DNA from: Solea solea | Taxonomy: Eukaryota; Chordata; Actinopteri; Pleuronectiformes; Soleidae | Assembly (NCBI RefSeq): GCF_958295425.1 | Contig: NC_081154.1 | Location: 3,507,139 to 3,571,138, forward strand | Reading direction: 5' to 3' | DNA: 64,000 nucleotides | Shown here: positions 1 through 12,430 of the stretch, piece after piece | How the letters are laid out: each line of letters starts with the position of its first letter | Numbering within the stretch: the stretch's first letter is position 1 | Made by a program: the position numbers and the translations under genes | The notes under the pieces: model-generated | What the model was told of the DNA's origin: nothing | The model's database searches: none | What the model saw: only the letters and a program-made list of their open reading frames with translations

Positions 1-1195
1 TCTTTTTAATCAGATTGTCTAGGTTGTGAGAAAAAAACCAGCCTAAATGCTTTGTGTTCTAAGGGTTAAAATTCAAACTTCTGTTCTTTTAATATGTTTA
101 TCACATATTTTAGTAAATTGTAAAAATACTAATACATGGAAATACATTTAAAACTGGTATTTAACGGTTTTAAATGCTGAAAATGTACTATAGTATAAGA
201 TAAAGTGATCATTTTCATTATGCAGTGAGTTTAATTTGGAAGGAAGACATTTTTTGCACTTAAGGTGCTGAGTGTTACTTTTTTTCAAGGCTGTATGCCT
301 CAAGTTTGGGACACAGGCTTTTAAGTTGAAAGTTTTAAACTTTTATGCCTTAGCCAAGGTGAGAGAAAAAAAACGACATCAGGGTTAATGTTTCAAACCT
401 TGGACGGCTCCCTCCAGAGCCGTAGATTACACAACTCTTCTCACAGACCAGCTCCTTGTGACAAGTGAAGTGAAACGTAAAAATCGATGGGGTGCCCTCT
501 ATGCTCCGATTCAAGGATACCGACTATAGTTTATATCAGACTCTTAACTCATTGTAGAGTTTATTTTTAACTCACTATCACATTACATTCCACCAGTTTA
601 AATCATGTTCAGTATGTGTTTTTTTTTTTTACCTCTGTCATCATAAATACTATAACTACCTGACAGGCTTTGACAAGCAGCTGTTGGAAAGCAGTGCCCC
701 GCCTGTCTCTCCGCTGTTCTGCTGCTGTATCTGGGTCAGCATCTCTGACATGTTGTCAGAGGTGTAAGACCCCCGTGGAGACACACATCATTATCGTCAC
801 AATCTCCCACCGCCTCCCCTCCTTCCCTATCTGTCTGTCTCTGTCTGTGTCTCTTTTTTTCCCCCCTGTACAACAGCGTGTTGCCCTCAGCTGATTGAGC
901 AGGAGTTCCACTGCTGACTCATAAATCTAAAACAGGGGGTGAAGCAACATGGCCCAGTAAGTCAAGGTGGCAGCGCAGTGATATTATCCTGCCAGTCAAG
1001 AAGCTCAGGAAGACTCTGAGGTACATTTACATGACAACCTGTGTCAGCCTGACTAAAACCAGACTTTTAAAACACGTGTAAACATGTTAGTAGGACTACA
1101 ACTTTGCTAAATCGAATAAGACAGATTAACACACTCTCTCTTTTTTGCTCTCCTTTAATTAACTGAAATTGTCTCATCTCAAGAGATCTTGTATC
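1..1195. other. Non-coding stretch, no gene seen
   Basis: AT-rich DNA with homopolymer runs. The short open frames here lack domains, splice context and codon structure typical of genes. It could be upstream DNA or an intron of shisa9, whose 5' exons are not visible. Confidence 0.6.
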
Positions 1196-1199
1196 TCAA

Positions 1200-1470
1200 T
1201 GGGACCATCCATCCGTCCATCCATCCATCTTCTACCGCTTTCTCCTCCACATGAGGGTCGGGGGGGGGGGGAGTTACGGTCAATTTAGAGTGTCCAATTT
1301 ACCTTATCCCCATATTACATGTTTTTGGACTGGGGGGAGGAATCCAGAGAACCCAGAGAAAATACACACACACACACACGCACACACGGGGAGAACATGC
1401 AACCTCCATGCAGAAAGGCCCTTGTTCCGACTGGGTCGCATACCCAGGTCTTCTTGCTGCAAAAGCAAGA
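1200..1470 (+). repeat. Interspersed repeat A, copy 1
   Basis: The copy opens with CCATCCATCC and TTCTACCGCTTT. It continues with CAATTTAGAGTGTCCAATTT, ATGTTTTTGGACTG, GGGGAGAACATGCAA and CCATGCAGAAAGGCCCTTG. The same ordered blocks recur at 12431 and 61950 on this strand and at 34807 on the other strand, so this is a dispersed family of about 250 bp. I know the sequence as very common in teleost genomes but cannot name its class with certainty. No coding capacity is seen. A short (AC)n run interrupts it near 1364. Confidence 0.8.
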
Positions 1471-2760
1471 AGACCAAGCTCAAACACAGAAATAGTAGAA
1501 GAAGATACACAGAAGAACGAGACAACAGCGACTGATGAGGAGACGGATCCAAGCTCCGTCAGCTATATAAATACAGTACAACCCATAATAATAAGCTATC
1601 GCCACATAGGCAATAAATTGATTTCCCTCATGTGCAATTGAACGGCATAGAAGCTGTAGCTGTTGTAACAAATAAAGTTACAAATAAAGTCTTGAAGCAA
1701 AAAGACGCGTGGTGGAGAAGAAAGAAAAAGTTAGAAGAGGACAAACATAAAAGAAACTAACTTTTATACTTGGCCTCTTTTACTGGCAAAAAAACAACCC
1801 AAAAAAACACAAACAATTCGACAGTGGCTTGAACACTTTGTCTCTATAATCTTTTGTCACTTTCACAGTAAAAACAATAGCCTCAGATTTTTTTTATAGA
1901 TGCTCTGCTTTCCTAAGTGGTGCCTCTTCATCATGATGAGTAAAGACACCTCTTTGTCAGTCATGTTGCTTTAGTGGAGCAGGTATTTATTTCTCTGTTT
2001 TCACTCTGCGCTTGTGTCGGTCTCGCTCTCTCGCTGTGGCCCGGGTGACTGATGAAGTCTGTCACAGGGAGGAACACCCAGGTTGTCGCTACCAGAAATG
2101 ACGGCCCAAAGGACTTATGAGATACAATCACGAGGCAGAGACCTGAATACTGCTATTTCGAAATACCAAAGACAGAGAATTACCTTGGAAGATCTTCCGG
2201 GGATTTCAGGCGTATGTGAGGAAAATGTCAACCCCTCTGTCTTCATCTGTTAATGCGACACCTAACCACAGACCTGTTTTTGTGTTGGAGATTTAGCAGT
2301 GCAACTGCTGAATCCATGATCCACTGTATATTTTATAATCAATCAAATCAGTTAACCATTAATCAATCACGTATAGCACTTTTCACACACAGACACACGC
2401 ATCATTACATTCAAAAAACGCATTCAGTGTGCGCTTACAAGGGCTGGAAGAGAATGATTAAAAACTAAAAACCAAGTGGCAACCAGTCCATAACAACCTG
2501 AACTCCTTTTAAAAGCCTCAAGATTCACAATTTGACCTCACCCCGTCTTTTTAGCCCTAACCTCACCAACACTTGTTCCTAGTTGGGTTGAAAAATACTG
2601 CTGCGCTAATAAAGTACTTATGGGTGACATTTAAGGGCGGATCAAAATGACCCGTAGATAAGATTCAATTGGAGGACTCGTTAGTGGGAAGTCAGCTCAA
2701 TTTCAGAACTCTGTGTGCAACCGGTGGGGTCGCCCTCTGGTGGCTTTTCAATATATTCTC
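1471..2760. other. Non-coding stretch, no gene seen
   Basis: No supported exon, RNA gene or repeat with a clear identity. Several poly(A)/poly(T) runs are present. Confidence 0.55.
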
Positions 2761-3060
2761 TGATTAAATTCAATTTCATTTGTATAGCGCCAAATCACAA
2801 CATACATTATCTCGAGGCGCTGGACATAGTGTGACAGAAACCTTTAAAATGTCATGGAGAGAAGAGAAACCAAGCACTAAGCATCAGTGGAGAGAGAAAA
2901 CAAAAACTCTATTAACAGAAAGAAATCTCTGACAGAACCAGTCTCAAAATGTGCCTAGACAGGTTGCGGTGAAAGGAAAAATGTGGCACAGAGGAGAGCT
3001 GGAGGACAGAAAGGGGGGAGAGAAAGGGAAAGAGGGAGGCGACTTATAGAAAGTTGTACT
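2761..3060 (+). repeat. Dispersed teleost repeat fragment, LINE-tail-like
   Basis: It starts with AATTCAATTTCATTTGTATAG, followed by a GCGCCAAATCACAAC block, CTCGAGGCGCTGGACATAG, and later AACAGAAAGAAATCTCTG and CAGAACCAG. This order resembles a very common teleost repeat whose consensus reads roughly tatagcgccaaatcacaac, caaggcactttacat, aacaggaagaaacct. The copy is degenerate and lacks an open frame. The family assignment is from memory only. Confidence 0.5.
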
Positions 3061-5081
3061 CCTGATTGACCTCACCTGGCAAACTAGAAGAATATGTCTA
3101 TCGCACCACTTTACAAACAAGGAAACACTATAGGCAGTTGCTGAAGGATATAAAGGATATACAGATTGCTCCAGATTGATTTGACGTTATTGAGAGAAGT
3201 GGGCTTCAACCTGACGTGACAGCATCATTAAATCCAATGTCTATGCCCATGGCATTCAATCAATAACTTACAGTCTGATATCCACTGAATGAGATTGACA
3301 TATTTTACATGTGGGAAAACAAAGCTGGTGATAATTATCTGAACGTTACACCTGAGTGGTTGTACCCAACGCAGTCACCAACACTGCCTGGTGTTCTCCC
3401 ATAATAATATCCGTCAACAGGACTTTAGGTTTTTGAAGCATCCGATAGTCGTGCCTTGTTATCTCCAGGTGTTGCTTTGCATTTGTGTTCCTTTGAAATG
3501 TCCTTCATGTGTGAGTTGTTTCCATCCACCCATGCAGCTTGGATGCCCCAAGGTAGATTCTTTTTTTCATTTAAATATGCGTGTGAAGTCGGCTGCGATG
3601 ACACATCGCCGCGCCGTCACAATTGGGTGCCCCCATCTGCCACGGTTTAGTATTGGATACAGATAAGAATCTAAGAAATCTGTCCTTGTGCTCAAGGAAA
3701 TTAAAGTTTAGGAGAAGAGTTTCATAGAGGAGTCATGGCTATTATGTATTGTTATATGATTGTATTATTTTCTTTTAAATCTGTCATAGTTTACTTTTAA
3801 AAATAGGCCTAAAGCTCCTGTATACTGAGCCATTTCGACAGCCTTAAGGTCTTTAAAGATCACACTGATATCTTAGCATTGATTCAGCGACTTGCTTTAA
3901 CAATGTCCCGCGAGACGCAAGTCAATGCATTGTCCTGTGAGAAGACAATGCGAGAGGAGGACAGTGGTCGCATCCTGCAGGAAATGCTCCAACTTGAATA
4001 GAAGAAGGAATAAAATAAAGAATAAGGCACAATAGAAATCAATAGCTCTTCAAAATGAGGAAGGTATGACGGAAGGCTGTAATCATAAAAGGGTGCAGCG
4101 GAAGTCATTGTCCTTTCAAAGGCTCAGGGATGAACAATTAAGGGTAGATAAGCGATTCCTTCTGCTATCATCTCCCGTCTCAATTTCCCCTGACACACTT
4201 TTCAATAATACGGTTTCCCTGCATCACACTCCTATCTGTTTAATGGTCAGCTCTCGTGAGACTTACTCGGAGATATGTGATCAGTTCTGGAACAGAGTTG
4301 GCTGCACCCATTCCGCCGCGTCTCTTGGGAGTTTCGCAAACGCTCCTCTCTGCCCGCGTCCTCCTCATGAGCTCTCTCGCTATCTTTTCCCCCTGAAATG
4401 GGAGTGTAGTGATGCGTTAATGAGTGCAGACAAAGCTGGCAGCATATGGCGATGATAATGAGATGAACAATATTTGGAAAACAAGGCCATGTATAAGACT
4501 GAGGATCTGACACGTCGCTTTTGGAGCACACACATAGTGTGGCGCGCTGAATTCCGTACAGCTGCCTCATGGCTAAAGCTACATAAGATAAATTATTCAT
4601 GGCCGCGCGAGTCCAAGTCCTTGCTGTTTCGGGGGGCCAATAAGTGAACGCCGCTGCCAGTGATATGTCCTTAGCACACAAAACAATGTGTTTACTGGGA
4701 TTTTCTAAGTTCCCCGATCCCATTTGGAGTCAAATCGACGCTAAAGCATGACATGTATTGGGACATGTGTGACTGACAGCTCGTACTGTCTAATTGATGC
4801 ATGGTTGCAGGTGTAGGTGGATGTGCAGAAGACACGCTTTGAGTCACGTCCGCCCCCCTGCTCGTCCAAATATGGCTGCCTCTGGTTCCAAACCAGCAAC
4901 GTGACGCCGGCGGAAAAAATGCTAAAAAGTTATGCTAATGAGGTTTTGAAGCAGCACAACGGGCGGCCATTTCCATAGCACCAAAACAAGCAGGACACAT
5001 GGTAATGATGGTAGGATGATACAGCGCTTCTGAGATACTGGACTATTTTATTTATGATGTATCATGTAGGGCTGCAACGCT
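3061..5081. other. Non-coding stretch, no gene seen
   Basis: The open frames at 4066-4455 and 4247-4723 overlap on opposite strands. They have no recognisable domain and are probably chance frames. No RNA gene is seen. Confidence 0.55.
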
Positions 5082-5218
5082 GTCCAAAAACAGGCCAAAA
5101 CTCTCCTCTCTGGTGACAAAGACGCTGATTCTCCTGCAACAGTGCGAGTGAAATTACCGTAATAACCACATGTTGACTTTGACTTGCGACATCTCAGCTT
5201 TCGAACACAGTTGGAATA
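5082..5218 (-). repeat. Interspersed repeat family X, copy 1 (partial)
   Basis: Read on the minus strand, this segment runs TTCCAAC, AAAGCTGAGATGTCGCA, TGTGGTTATTACGGTAA, TTTCACTCGCACTGTTGC, GTCTTTGTCACCAGAGAG and GCCTGTTTTTGGAC. The same ordered blocks occur at 55741-56222 and 63625-64000 on the plus strand. Only the first third of the element is present. No frame is open, and it is probably non-autonomous. Confidence 0.7.
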
Positions 5219-7960
5219 TTTCAAATCATTTAAGTTACTCTGTCATTTTTTACCAAATGTCCTCCCGTGGCGACTGCACTGCAGCCCAAGGGTCCAGGAA
5301 GTCACAGTTGGGATTCACTGATCTAAACGCAGTGAACTTTTGAAGCAACCTCTGAACTCTGCGAGCTGTTTGCTTGACTCTCGTGAAGCTGGCGCTCCCT
5401 TAAGGTGTAAGCATCGCTGTCAAATAAGTTCCTAACTGTCAGATTTTTGGCCTTTCACTTCAAAGATGCCACCCACTGACGCTGGCGCCTGCAGGTAGCA
5501 AGACCCATGGAGCTTCAGACATCTGTTCTTTTCTCACTCTCCGTCTCCCTCTCTCTTTCTTGCAGGGAAACTTTCTTGTTTATGTGTTGTAAGTACTGTA
5601 CGTGATGCTACACCTCGGCCTGTACTGTACATCTGACTCTCTTTGATTGAGCCCGCGTATGAACTCATTCACCCTCCGTCTCACCACACCGAGAGGGATT
5701 TTATACTCCGCTCCTGCTGAGAGTCCCATGAGCCTGATGGTGTAATGACCCCTCGTCACTGCACTCGCTGTCATCCGTCCTGCAGGAGAGTGATATGGAC
5801 CGAGAGGACGAGGCCGGGGCAGATACGCTGTAAACAATCGGGAGGGGGAAAAAAATAGATGCCCTCCCACCTCACACAGGCAGGCTCACGCATTAAACTG
5901 CTTATACCATCTTTCAGTGTGACTAAATATGCATATGCAGAAAAACAGAGAAGGCTACTCCTACTCACACACAGAGTGTGTCTGCGCTGTCACAGGAGAG
6001 CGAGTCAGGAACGTTTACAGCTACAGAATAAATACCAAAAACCCCCTTTGTAAGATTGATTTGTGCATCCTCAGATCCGTCTTAATGTATTTATTTAAAG
6101 TGTGCACGTTTACATTAGGTTTTCCATCGGCTTCTGTGTCAATTCCCAACATCATCATCATCGTCATCACAAAAAACCCGCCTTTGTACCAAACTAGAGC
6201 GGCTCTTTCAATAAAATATGAATGCCTCTTTCTTGACAGCAGCGCCTGGACAAAGCGGTGACCTTAAACAAGCGCAGAGGAGGCGAGCCGACACGTGAAG
6301 GATAAGTGGAGAGAGATGAAGAGACAGACCGACGGAGCAGCAGGCAACATAACATAGGTTGCATAACAATGACTTTTTTCAGTACAGTGCAGCCGGCCTG
6401 CCTGGCTGTTGATATGTGGGCGCGGGTGACTGCAGGACAATGCGAACTTGCCGTGTGCTGCAGAGCAATTTTCGACACGAGAGAATACTGTTGCCATGAC
6501 AAGAGAGAGGAAGCGAAGCGAGATGGAGAGGGGTTGAGTAATGACAGAGAGGCAGTTTTGCAGCTGAGGGGAAGAAGACGACGACGGCGACGAAGACGAA
6601 AGGGGTTTATCCGTTTGCAGAGTGAGAAGAAAGCGGGAGTAATAGATGAGTCAGCTGCTTACCATTTATTTTCAGTGCTGAATCAAACAAACAGTGAAAT
6701 TACACTGTAAAGCCAGTAGCAATGGAGCCGCGCCAAGAACGAGATAGAAGCACTCCTACATACATGTGCTCTGGCTTTCTATTGATGTCTCCGTCTCTCT
6801 CTTTATGCTACTTCATTCTCTCCTGCGTGCACACAGATATATGGAACACATCAAGGAACACATTTTGACTGGGTTGTCTACCCTATTTCCCCCCCCCCTT
6901 TTTCTTTTTTTTAGTGTCTAGAAGAAGAGAATATTATTCTTGTCTGCAACATGAAAAAAGGCACAGACACCAGTTGTACCCTGGGAGGATACCCTCGCGG
7001 CTCCATGCTGGATGTCTGGCTTCACACAAGGGAGACTGTGCAGCTTTGAAATCGCTTAGTGTTTGGTGCTGATCTGCGTGAATCTGACTCTGCAGCGTTC
7101 GTGGAGTGCAGCACACTCACACCGTGATGACTGTCTGTTACCTGGTGGTCACAAGCTCATCGCGCACGCGGTGTCTCATCAGTGCAGTCACACTTACTGT
7201 AATCCTGACGTTCCAACGCCTTTGTGCTGCAGTCGGAATTAATGTCAGCGTCTCTTTCTTTAATCTTGAGAACAAAGTTCCCTGAAAGCAGAGACTGTTT
7301 TTTTAGATGTAGTTTTCTGCTTCACAGAATGTCAATCCAATTCTAGTCTGGTCTAATCCGGTCAAGAGGGGGCGGGGTCTAGAGAAAATAAAGTGGGAAA
7401 GCACAACTGGTCCGTAGCCGGTGGGCAATATTTCACAATATTCCATCATGATGTCACAATAAAGACATTCATGATGATATTTCACAGCATTTCAAATCAA
7501 TCTACAGACAATTGTACATATCACACGCTGTTGTGAGTAATTCACATTTGAAAAATGGTATTCAGGAAGCTGCAGCGTGTACATTCATAAAAATAAACAA
7601 ATGTTACATTCAAATCATTGTCAAACTACTTGAATATTTTAGTCAGCAGCGATGTCCATCATGTCGAGGAGACAAGTCTCTTTTTATGGCAGCTAATTAA
7701 AGCTGTAGACGCCGCTCTCCAGTGGGGAAAAATACAGAAAAACATTCCTCTGAAGCGACGTCTACAACATGATATGACAACCAGCGTTAAACACGGATTG
7801 ATTCTTTTATTAAAAGTTACAAACATCATAATAAATATTATGATACGTTTATATGCAAATAGATCTTTTTGTCGGGAGTCTTTGTTATTCCAACGTTGAC
7901 TAACTTTAGACTGTCAGTTTGAGCAGTACAGCGATCCTGAGATACTTTTCACAGTTGATC
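5219..7960. other. Non-coding stretch, no confident gene
   Basis: No recognisable coding region. One good acceptor/donor pair around a 23-nt segment is listed separately. Short open frames on both strands overlap one another and show no domain. A purine-rich GAAGAAGACGACGACGG run lies near 6570. Confidence 0.5.
5566..5588 (+). other. Possible 23-nt microexon (splice-site pair only)
   Basis: A strong pyrimidine tract ending in TTTCTTGCAG is followed 23 nt later by GTAAGTAC, a near-perfect donor. If spliced it would be a microexon on the shisa9 strand, but 23 nt is not a multiple of three, and shisa9 is not known to me to have such an exon. It could equally be a chance pair. Confidence 0.15.
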
Positions 7961-8010
7961 TTCATTCATTCATTCATTCATTCATCTTCTACCACTTTAT
8001 CCTCCACATG
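7961..8010 (+). repeat. (CATT)n tract and start of a repeat A copy
   Basis: (CATT)n at 7961-7985 is followed by CATCTTCTACCACTTTATCC and TCCACATGGG, matching the left edge of repeat A. The copy stops after about 30 bp. Confidence 0.6.
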
Positions 8011-8650
8011 GGATGTTAACTCAACATGAAACCATATGGGGTGAAATATTAACCCTAAGCCCTGACTGCATAAAATGTGATGTTTAACCAGTTGTGTGCC
8101 AGTTTGCTTTTCTGTTTGTTTGTTTGGCTCCATGCCGTCGACTCGATGGTCTCTAAAGCGTAAACTTAAACAATCACACATTATTTCCCTTTCTTTCCTC
8201 TGGCTCAGTTCATTCCGTCTCCGTTTCTGTTATTTTATCTAACGTGTACAACGTCATCTTCTCTGTTTTTACGGGGGGGGGGGACTTTTTGAAAACGACG
8301 TGGAGGTGAAGTTGTGGACATTAAATTCATGCATGCTTTATTTATTTAGCTTCATCACTTTGTTTGCTTGTTTGTTTTTTTGTGCATTAACCTCCTAAAA
8401 AAGGAAGCGACACATTACACAAGGCCAGGATGTTGGCATTTAGTGATGTGTCGTGAACACGTGACCATGAGCGTCCAGGAGTAGCACATAGTTACAGGGT
8501 ACACACTTTTTCTGCCACCACATTCACAAACCTGGTGCGGTTCACTGCTGAATGGGAGTGTGTAGACTGGACAAACCCTGCCGCAGCAACACAGTCTCAC
8601 AGTCAGTGAAATAAATGGAGACGTCTGCATATTTAGCCACTTTAGCCACT

Positions 8651-11600
8651 TAATCCAACTTTATTTGTTAAGCACTTTAAACAAACCACAATGGACCAAA
8701 GTGCTGTACAGAATAAATAAAAGGCATTATACATTAAAGGTTCAAAATGAGATAAAACATCTTAAAATAAATTAGAATCATAAAACACAATAAGAATTAG
8801 CAGCCATACAATAAAAAACAAACAAAAAAGAAAAAAAACAATAAATTCTATTCAAATTAAAATATGTAAAATAAATAAAAAACCAAACGTCTCATGAGGT
8901 TTCAAAGGCCAAAGAGAAAAGGTGGGTTTTAAGGAGGGATTTAAAAACAGACAAGGACGAGGCCTGTCTTATACGCAGTGGCAGATCGTTCCAAAGTTTT
9001 GGAGCTGCGACAGTGAAGGCACGATCCCCTCTGAGCTTCCGCTTAGTTTTAGGCACAGTCAGGAGCAGCTGATCAGCTGACCTGAGAGAGCGAGCGGGTG
9101 AGTATGGATGTAGAAGCTCAGAGAGGTAGGGCGGGGCAAGACCATTCAGGGATTTAAAAACAAATAAAATCATTTTAAAATCGATCCTGAAATGTATGGG
9201 CAGCCAGTGGAGTGAAGCTAAAATGGGGGAAATGTGCTCAAATTTACGTGTGCCAGTTAAAAGACGTGCGGCAGCGTTCTGTACCATCTGAAGACGGGCA
9301 ACGGAGGACGCACTAACCCCCACATAAAGCGAATTGCAGTAATCCAGCCGAGTGGTGACAAAGGCGTGAATTACCATTTCAAAATGTTGCCTCGAGAGAA
9401 TTGGCTTTATTTTGGCCAGCTGCCTCAATTGAAAAAAGCTGGATTTAACAACAGACCTGATCTGGTTGTCAAACTTCGGATCAGAGTCGATTTTAACCCC
9501 CAGATTTGTGGTAGTGTGTTTTAAAAGCAGTGCCAGGCAGCCCAGATCTACTTGGGGGGTCCCAGTGGTGCCACCAAACACCATCACTTCAGTCTTTTTG
9601 TCATTAAAACTTAAAAAGTTCAGAGTCATCCAGGCCTTTATGTCATCAAGACACTGAAGTAAAATTTTAAAGGAGTTAACTTCGTTCCTTTTAATAGGCA
9701 TGTAGATTTGACTGTCATCTGCATAGCAATGGAACGAGATGCCATACTTTCTAAGAATGGAGCCAAGTGGGAGCAGATATAGAGAGAAAAGAAGGGGGCC
9801 CAGAACTGAGCCCTGTGGGACCCCGCAGGTGAGAGGAGCCGAGGAGGATGTCGAGTCACCGAGGCTGACACAGAAAGTTCGATCAGCCAAGTATGACCTG
9901 AACCACTCCAAAGCTGTGCCCCTGATGCCCACCTGCTCCTCCAGACGTGAGATCAGGATCTCGTGATCCACTGTATCAAATGCAGCAGTTAAGTCTAAAA
10001 GCACAAGAACTACACAGTCACCAGAGTCAGTAGCTAAAAAGATATCATTAAAAACTCTTAAAAGTGCTGATTCGGTGCTGTGCAGTGATTTAAAACCGGA
10101 CTGGAAAACCTCAAGGATATTATTTTCCTCTAAATAGGCCATTACTTGACCATGGACTAGCTTCTCAAGGATTTTTGAGATAAAAGGCAGTTTGGAGATG
10201 GGCCTGAAATTTGCAGGAACTGCAGGGTCTAGACCAGGTTTCTTGATAAGAGGTTGCACTACTGCATGTTTAAAATTTTTGGGGACCACACCTGTGGACA
10301 GACTGCTATTTAAAACCAGAATAATAGATGGCCCTATAGTGTGGAAAACCTCTTTAAATAGTCGAGGAGGGACAGCATCATTTGGAGAACCTGAGGGCTT
10401 CAGCCGACCAACAACCTCCTTTAAAAAAGACAATGTCACGGGTTCAAACTGGTTAAAAACAGCCGTGCAGGGAACAGAGACAGAGGGGTCATATGCAGGA
10501 GGTGAGATTAAAGCCCTAACAGAAGAGACTTTGTCAATAAAAAAGTGCATAAAGTCCTCACAAACAGTGGTGGAGGCCTCCATACAGGCAGTCTGTGGAG
10601 CATTAAGAACTAAGTTAATGGTGTCAAACAAAACACGGGGCTTGTGACTGTTTGACAGGATAATGTCAGAGAAATGGTTTCTTTTAGCATCTTTCACGGT
10701 TGTCTGATAGTGACGCCAGCAGTCTCTTAATGTTTGGAACGACACATGGAGTTTGTCCTTCTTCCACTTGCGCTCTGCTCTACGGCACTCGCGTCTGACA
10801 GCATGAGTCCTTTCGTTCAGCCAGGGCTCAGACTTAGTTTTAGGCTGCCTGGTTTTTAGTGGAGCCACAGCGTCCAAAACGGTTTGGCAGGTAGAGTGAA
10901 ACCATGAGCTCAGCTCCTCTGTATCACACACAGACCCAGGAGAAACACACTCCTGATTAAAAGCAGCCGAGAACTGAACAGTAGTGGAAGGGTTAAAAAT
11001 ACGACAGCTCCGAGGAGCAGCGCCGCCAGATTTAACTGTGTTACAGGCAAGAGCAACCTCGAATAACACAGGCATGTGATCAGAAAACACCGCATCACAA
11101 ATCTCCAAGTTAAAAACAGGCAAACCATATGACAAGACAAGATCAAGTGTGTGACCACGTTCATGTGTGGGTCCAGAAACAGACTGCACAAGATTAAAAG
11201 AGTCGATGAGGTGCAGGAATTCCTTAGCCATTGGCTTTTCAGGACAACACACGTGAACATTAAAATCTCCGACAATAAGGACACGGTCATATTTAGGCAT
11301 TATTTCAGCCAAGAAATCAGCAAAGTCATTTAAAAAGTCCTTATTGTATCTGGGAGGGCGATAGACCACAGCACACAACACTGTGTGAGAACGACCCAGC
11401 TCAAATAAACTCAGTTCAAAGCTGGTAAACGAGACTGATGGTGAAATCTGTTTACATTTAAAATGACTTTTAAAAACAGTCGCTATTCCTCCTCCTCGGC
11501 CCGACATCCGCGGGGAGTTAAAATAGCCGCAATCGTGGGGTAAAAGATCCGCGAAAGCACTGGACTCACCAACACTCAGCCACGTCTCAGTCACACAGAG

Positions 11601-12430
11601 AAAATCCAAACTTCGGGATGAGAAGAAATCCTTCAAGATAAAAGTCTTGTTCGCTAGCGATCTAGCATTTGCCAGGCCAATCCTGGTAGGAACCGGCGGG
11701 TCAACGATGTGAGCTGTCCGGGGAGCCCGATACAGAGTCTGCAGGTTGCAGAGATTCACCCCGCGCCAGCAGGGACGAAGAGCGCAGCGACCACGGAGCT
11801 GAGACACTCGGATCGGGCCGATGACAGGAATTACACTGGCGTCCGTAGGCAAGTGGAGCCGGGGAGAGCGCCGGGAAAAGTTGATCCTACAATCTGACGA
11901 AAGACGCAGACAGGCCTTCAGCCTTACCAGCCGACCGCTGCGTTTTCCCCGGCGGCGAGTGCGCTTACGCCGCGGAGGTGAAGCAGGGGCGCGGCAAAGG
12001 TAAGTAGGGATCCCCGATAGGAGCGGAGGCAAGGTTTTATGACCATGATGATCGAAATTTACTAAATCTTTCGTTTGTAGTCGAACATTTAGTAGAGTTT
12101 GGCGATCGTACACCAGCAGAGAGTTGACATTCAGAGCTAAAAGTGACACAAACAGCACAAACACACACAGCATTGGGAGAGACAGACGGCAGGCCATACA
12201 CACAGGCGCCATCTTGAATCTTTCATCAAGTATTCTGACTCTCTCTTCCCACCTCGGAGAGAGCAGAGGAACATGTGGTATGTTTGCCAGAGACTTAAGC
12301 CCTTTTAAAGGATTACATCTGCACCCAACACTGAATATTTCCAGTAGCATCAAGACCATCGTTTTTTTATTCCGACATTCTGAAGACTGCGGATATGTGG
12401 ACGCCGTGATATGGAGCGGCAGTGTCAATG
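8651..12430 (-). mobile_element. Near-complete L2-clade LINE (non-LTR retrotransposon)
   Basis: On the minus strand the element has about 220 bp of leader, one long endonuclease/reverse transcriptase frame (8892-12212), and an AT-rich 3' region. That region ends in TGTACAGCACTTTGG, TTTAAAGTGC and AATAAAGTTGGATTAAG at 8651. The same tail occurs in truncated copies at 16650-16724 and 33660-33823. The right edge abuts repeat A at 12431, so the 5' boundary is approximate. No target-site duplication was identified. No separate upstream ORF1 is visible, so the copy is either a single-ORF type or lacks its 5' end. The intact frame implies a young insertion. It sits antisense to shisa9. Confidence 0.9.
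8892..12212 (-). CDS. L2-type LINE endonuclease/reverse transcriptase, intact
   Basis: An open frame of 1106 codons from the Met at 12212, which has A at -3 and G at +4. The frame stays open 77 codons further upstream, but that part looks like leader. Residues 8-33 are hydrophobic and signal-peptide-like, and 80-93 are Arg/Lys-rich. An apurinic-type endonuclease (EEP) domain covers about 178-390: NARS at 182, E209 in TETW, YRPP at 284, GDFNVH at 315, [10 protein letters not shown] at 349 and SDH at 377. The reverse transcriptase spans about 600-880: NFRPIS near 668, motif A with D740 and AFDTVDH, motif [12 protein letters not shown] from 796, and motif C YADD at 830-833. The 1001-1103 region (LHWLPI, RSLRS, WNDLP) is the C-terminal segment seen in fish L2/CR1 proteins. 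The enzyme nicks DNA and copies its own RNA at the nick. All catalytic residues that I can place are present. Clade naming is from memory. Confidence 0.93.
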   Translation of the reverse strand: MAPVCMACRLSLPMLCVFVLFVSLLALNVNSLLVYDRQTLLNVRLQTKDLVNFDHHGHKTLPPLLSGIPTYLCRAPASPPRRKRTRRRGKRSGRLVRLKACLRLSSDCRINFSRRSPRLHLPTDASVIPVIGPIRVSQLRGRCALRPCWRGVNLCNLQTLYRAPRTAHIVDPPVPTRIGLANARSLANKTFILKDFFSSRSLDFLCVTETWLSVGESSAFADLLPHDCGYFNSPRMSGRGGGIATVFKSHFKCKQISPSVSFTSFELSLFELGRSHTVLCAVVYRPPRYNKDFLNDFADFLAEIMPKYDRVLIVGDFNVHVCCPEKPMAKEFLHLIDSFNLVQSVSGPTHERGHTLDLVLSYGLPVFNLEICDAVFSDHMPVLFEVALACNTVKSGGAAPRSCRIFNPSTTVQFSAAFNQECVSPGSVCDTEELSSWFHSTCQTVLDAVAPLKTRQPKTKSEPWLNERTHAVRRECRRAERKWKKDKLHVSFQTLRDCWRHYQTTVKDAKRNHFSDIILSNSHKPRVLFDTINLVLNAPQTACMEASTTVCEDFMHFFIDKVSSVRALISPPAYDPSVSVPCTAVFNQFEPVTLSFLKEVVGRLKPSGSPNDAVPPRLFKEVFHTIGPSIILVLNSSLSTGVVPKNFKHAVVQPLIKKPGLDPAVPANFRPISKLPFISKILEKLVHGQVMAYLEENNILEVFQSGFKSLHSTESALLRVFNDIFLATDSGDCVVLVLLDLTAAFDTVDHEILISRLEEQVGIRGTALEWFRSYLADRTFCVSLGDSTSSSAPLTCGVPQGSVLGPLLFSLYLLPLGSILRKYGISFHCYADDSQIYMPIKRNEVNSFKILLQCLDDIKAWMTLNFLSFNDKKTEVMVFGGTTGTPQVDLGCLALLLKHTTTNLGVKIDSDPKFDNQIRSVVKSSFFQLRQLAKIKPILSRQHFEMVIHAFVTTRLDYCNSLYVGVSASSVARLQMVQNAAARLLTGTRKFEHISPILASLHWLPIHFRIDFKMILFVFKSLNGLAPPYLSELLHPYSPARSLRSADQLLLTVPKTKRKLRGDRAFTVAAPKLWNDLPLRIRQASSLSVFKSLLKTHLFSLAFETS

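Noticed and set aside
4247..4723. 158-codon minus-strand frame
   Set aside because: No domain, no repeat match and an overlapping plus-strand frame of similar quality. Probably chance.
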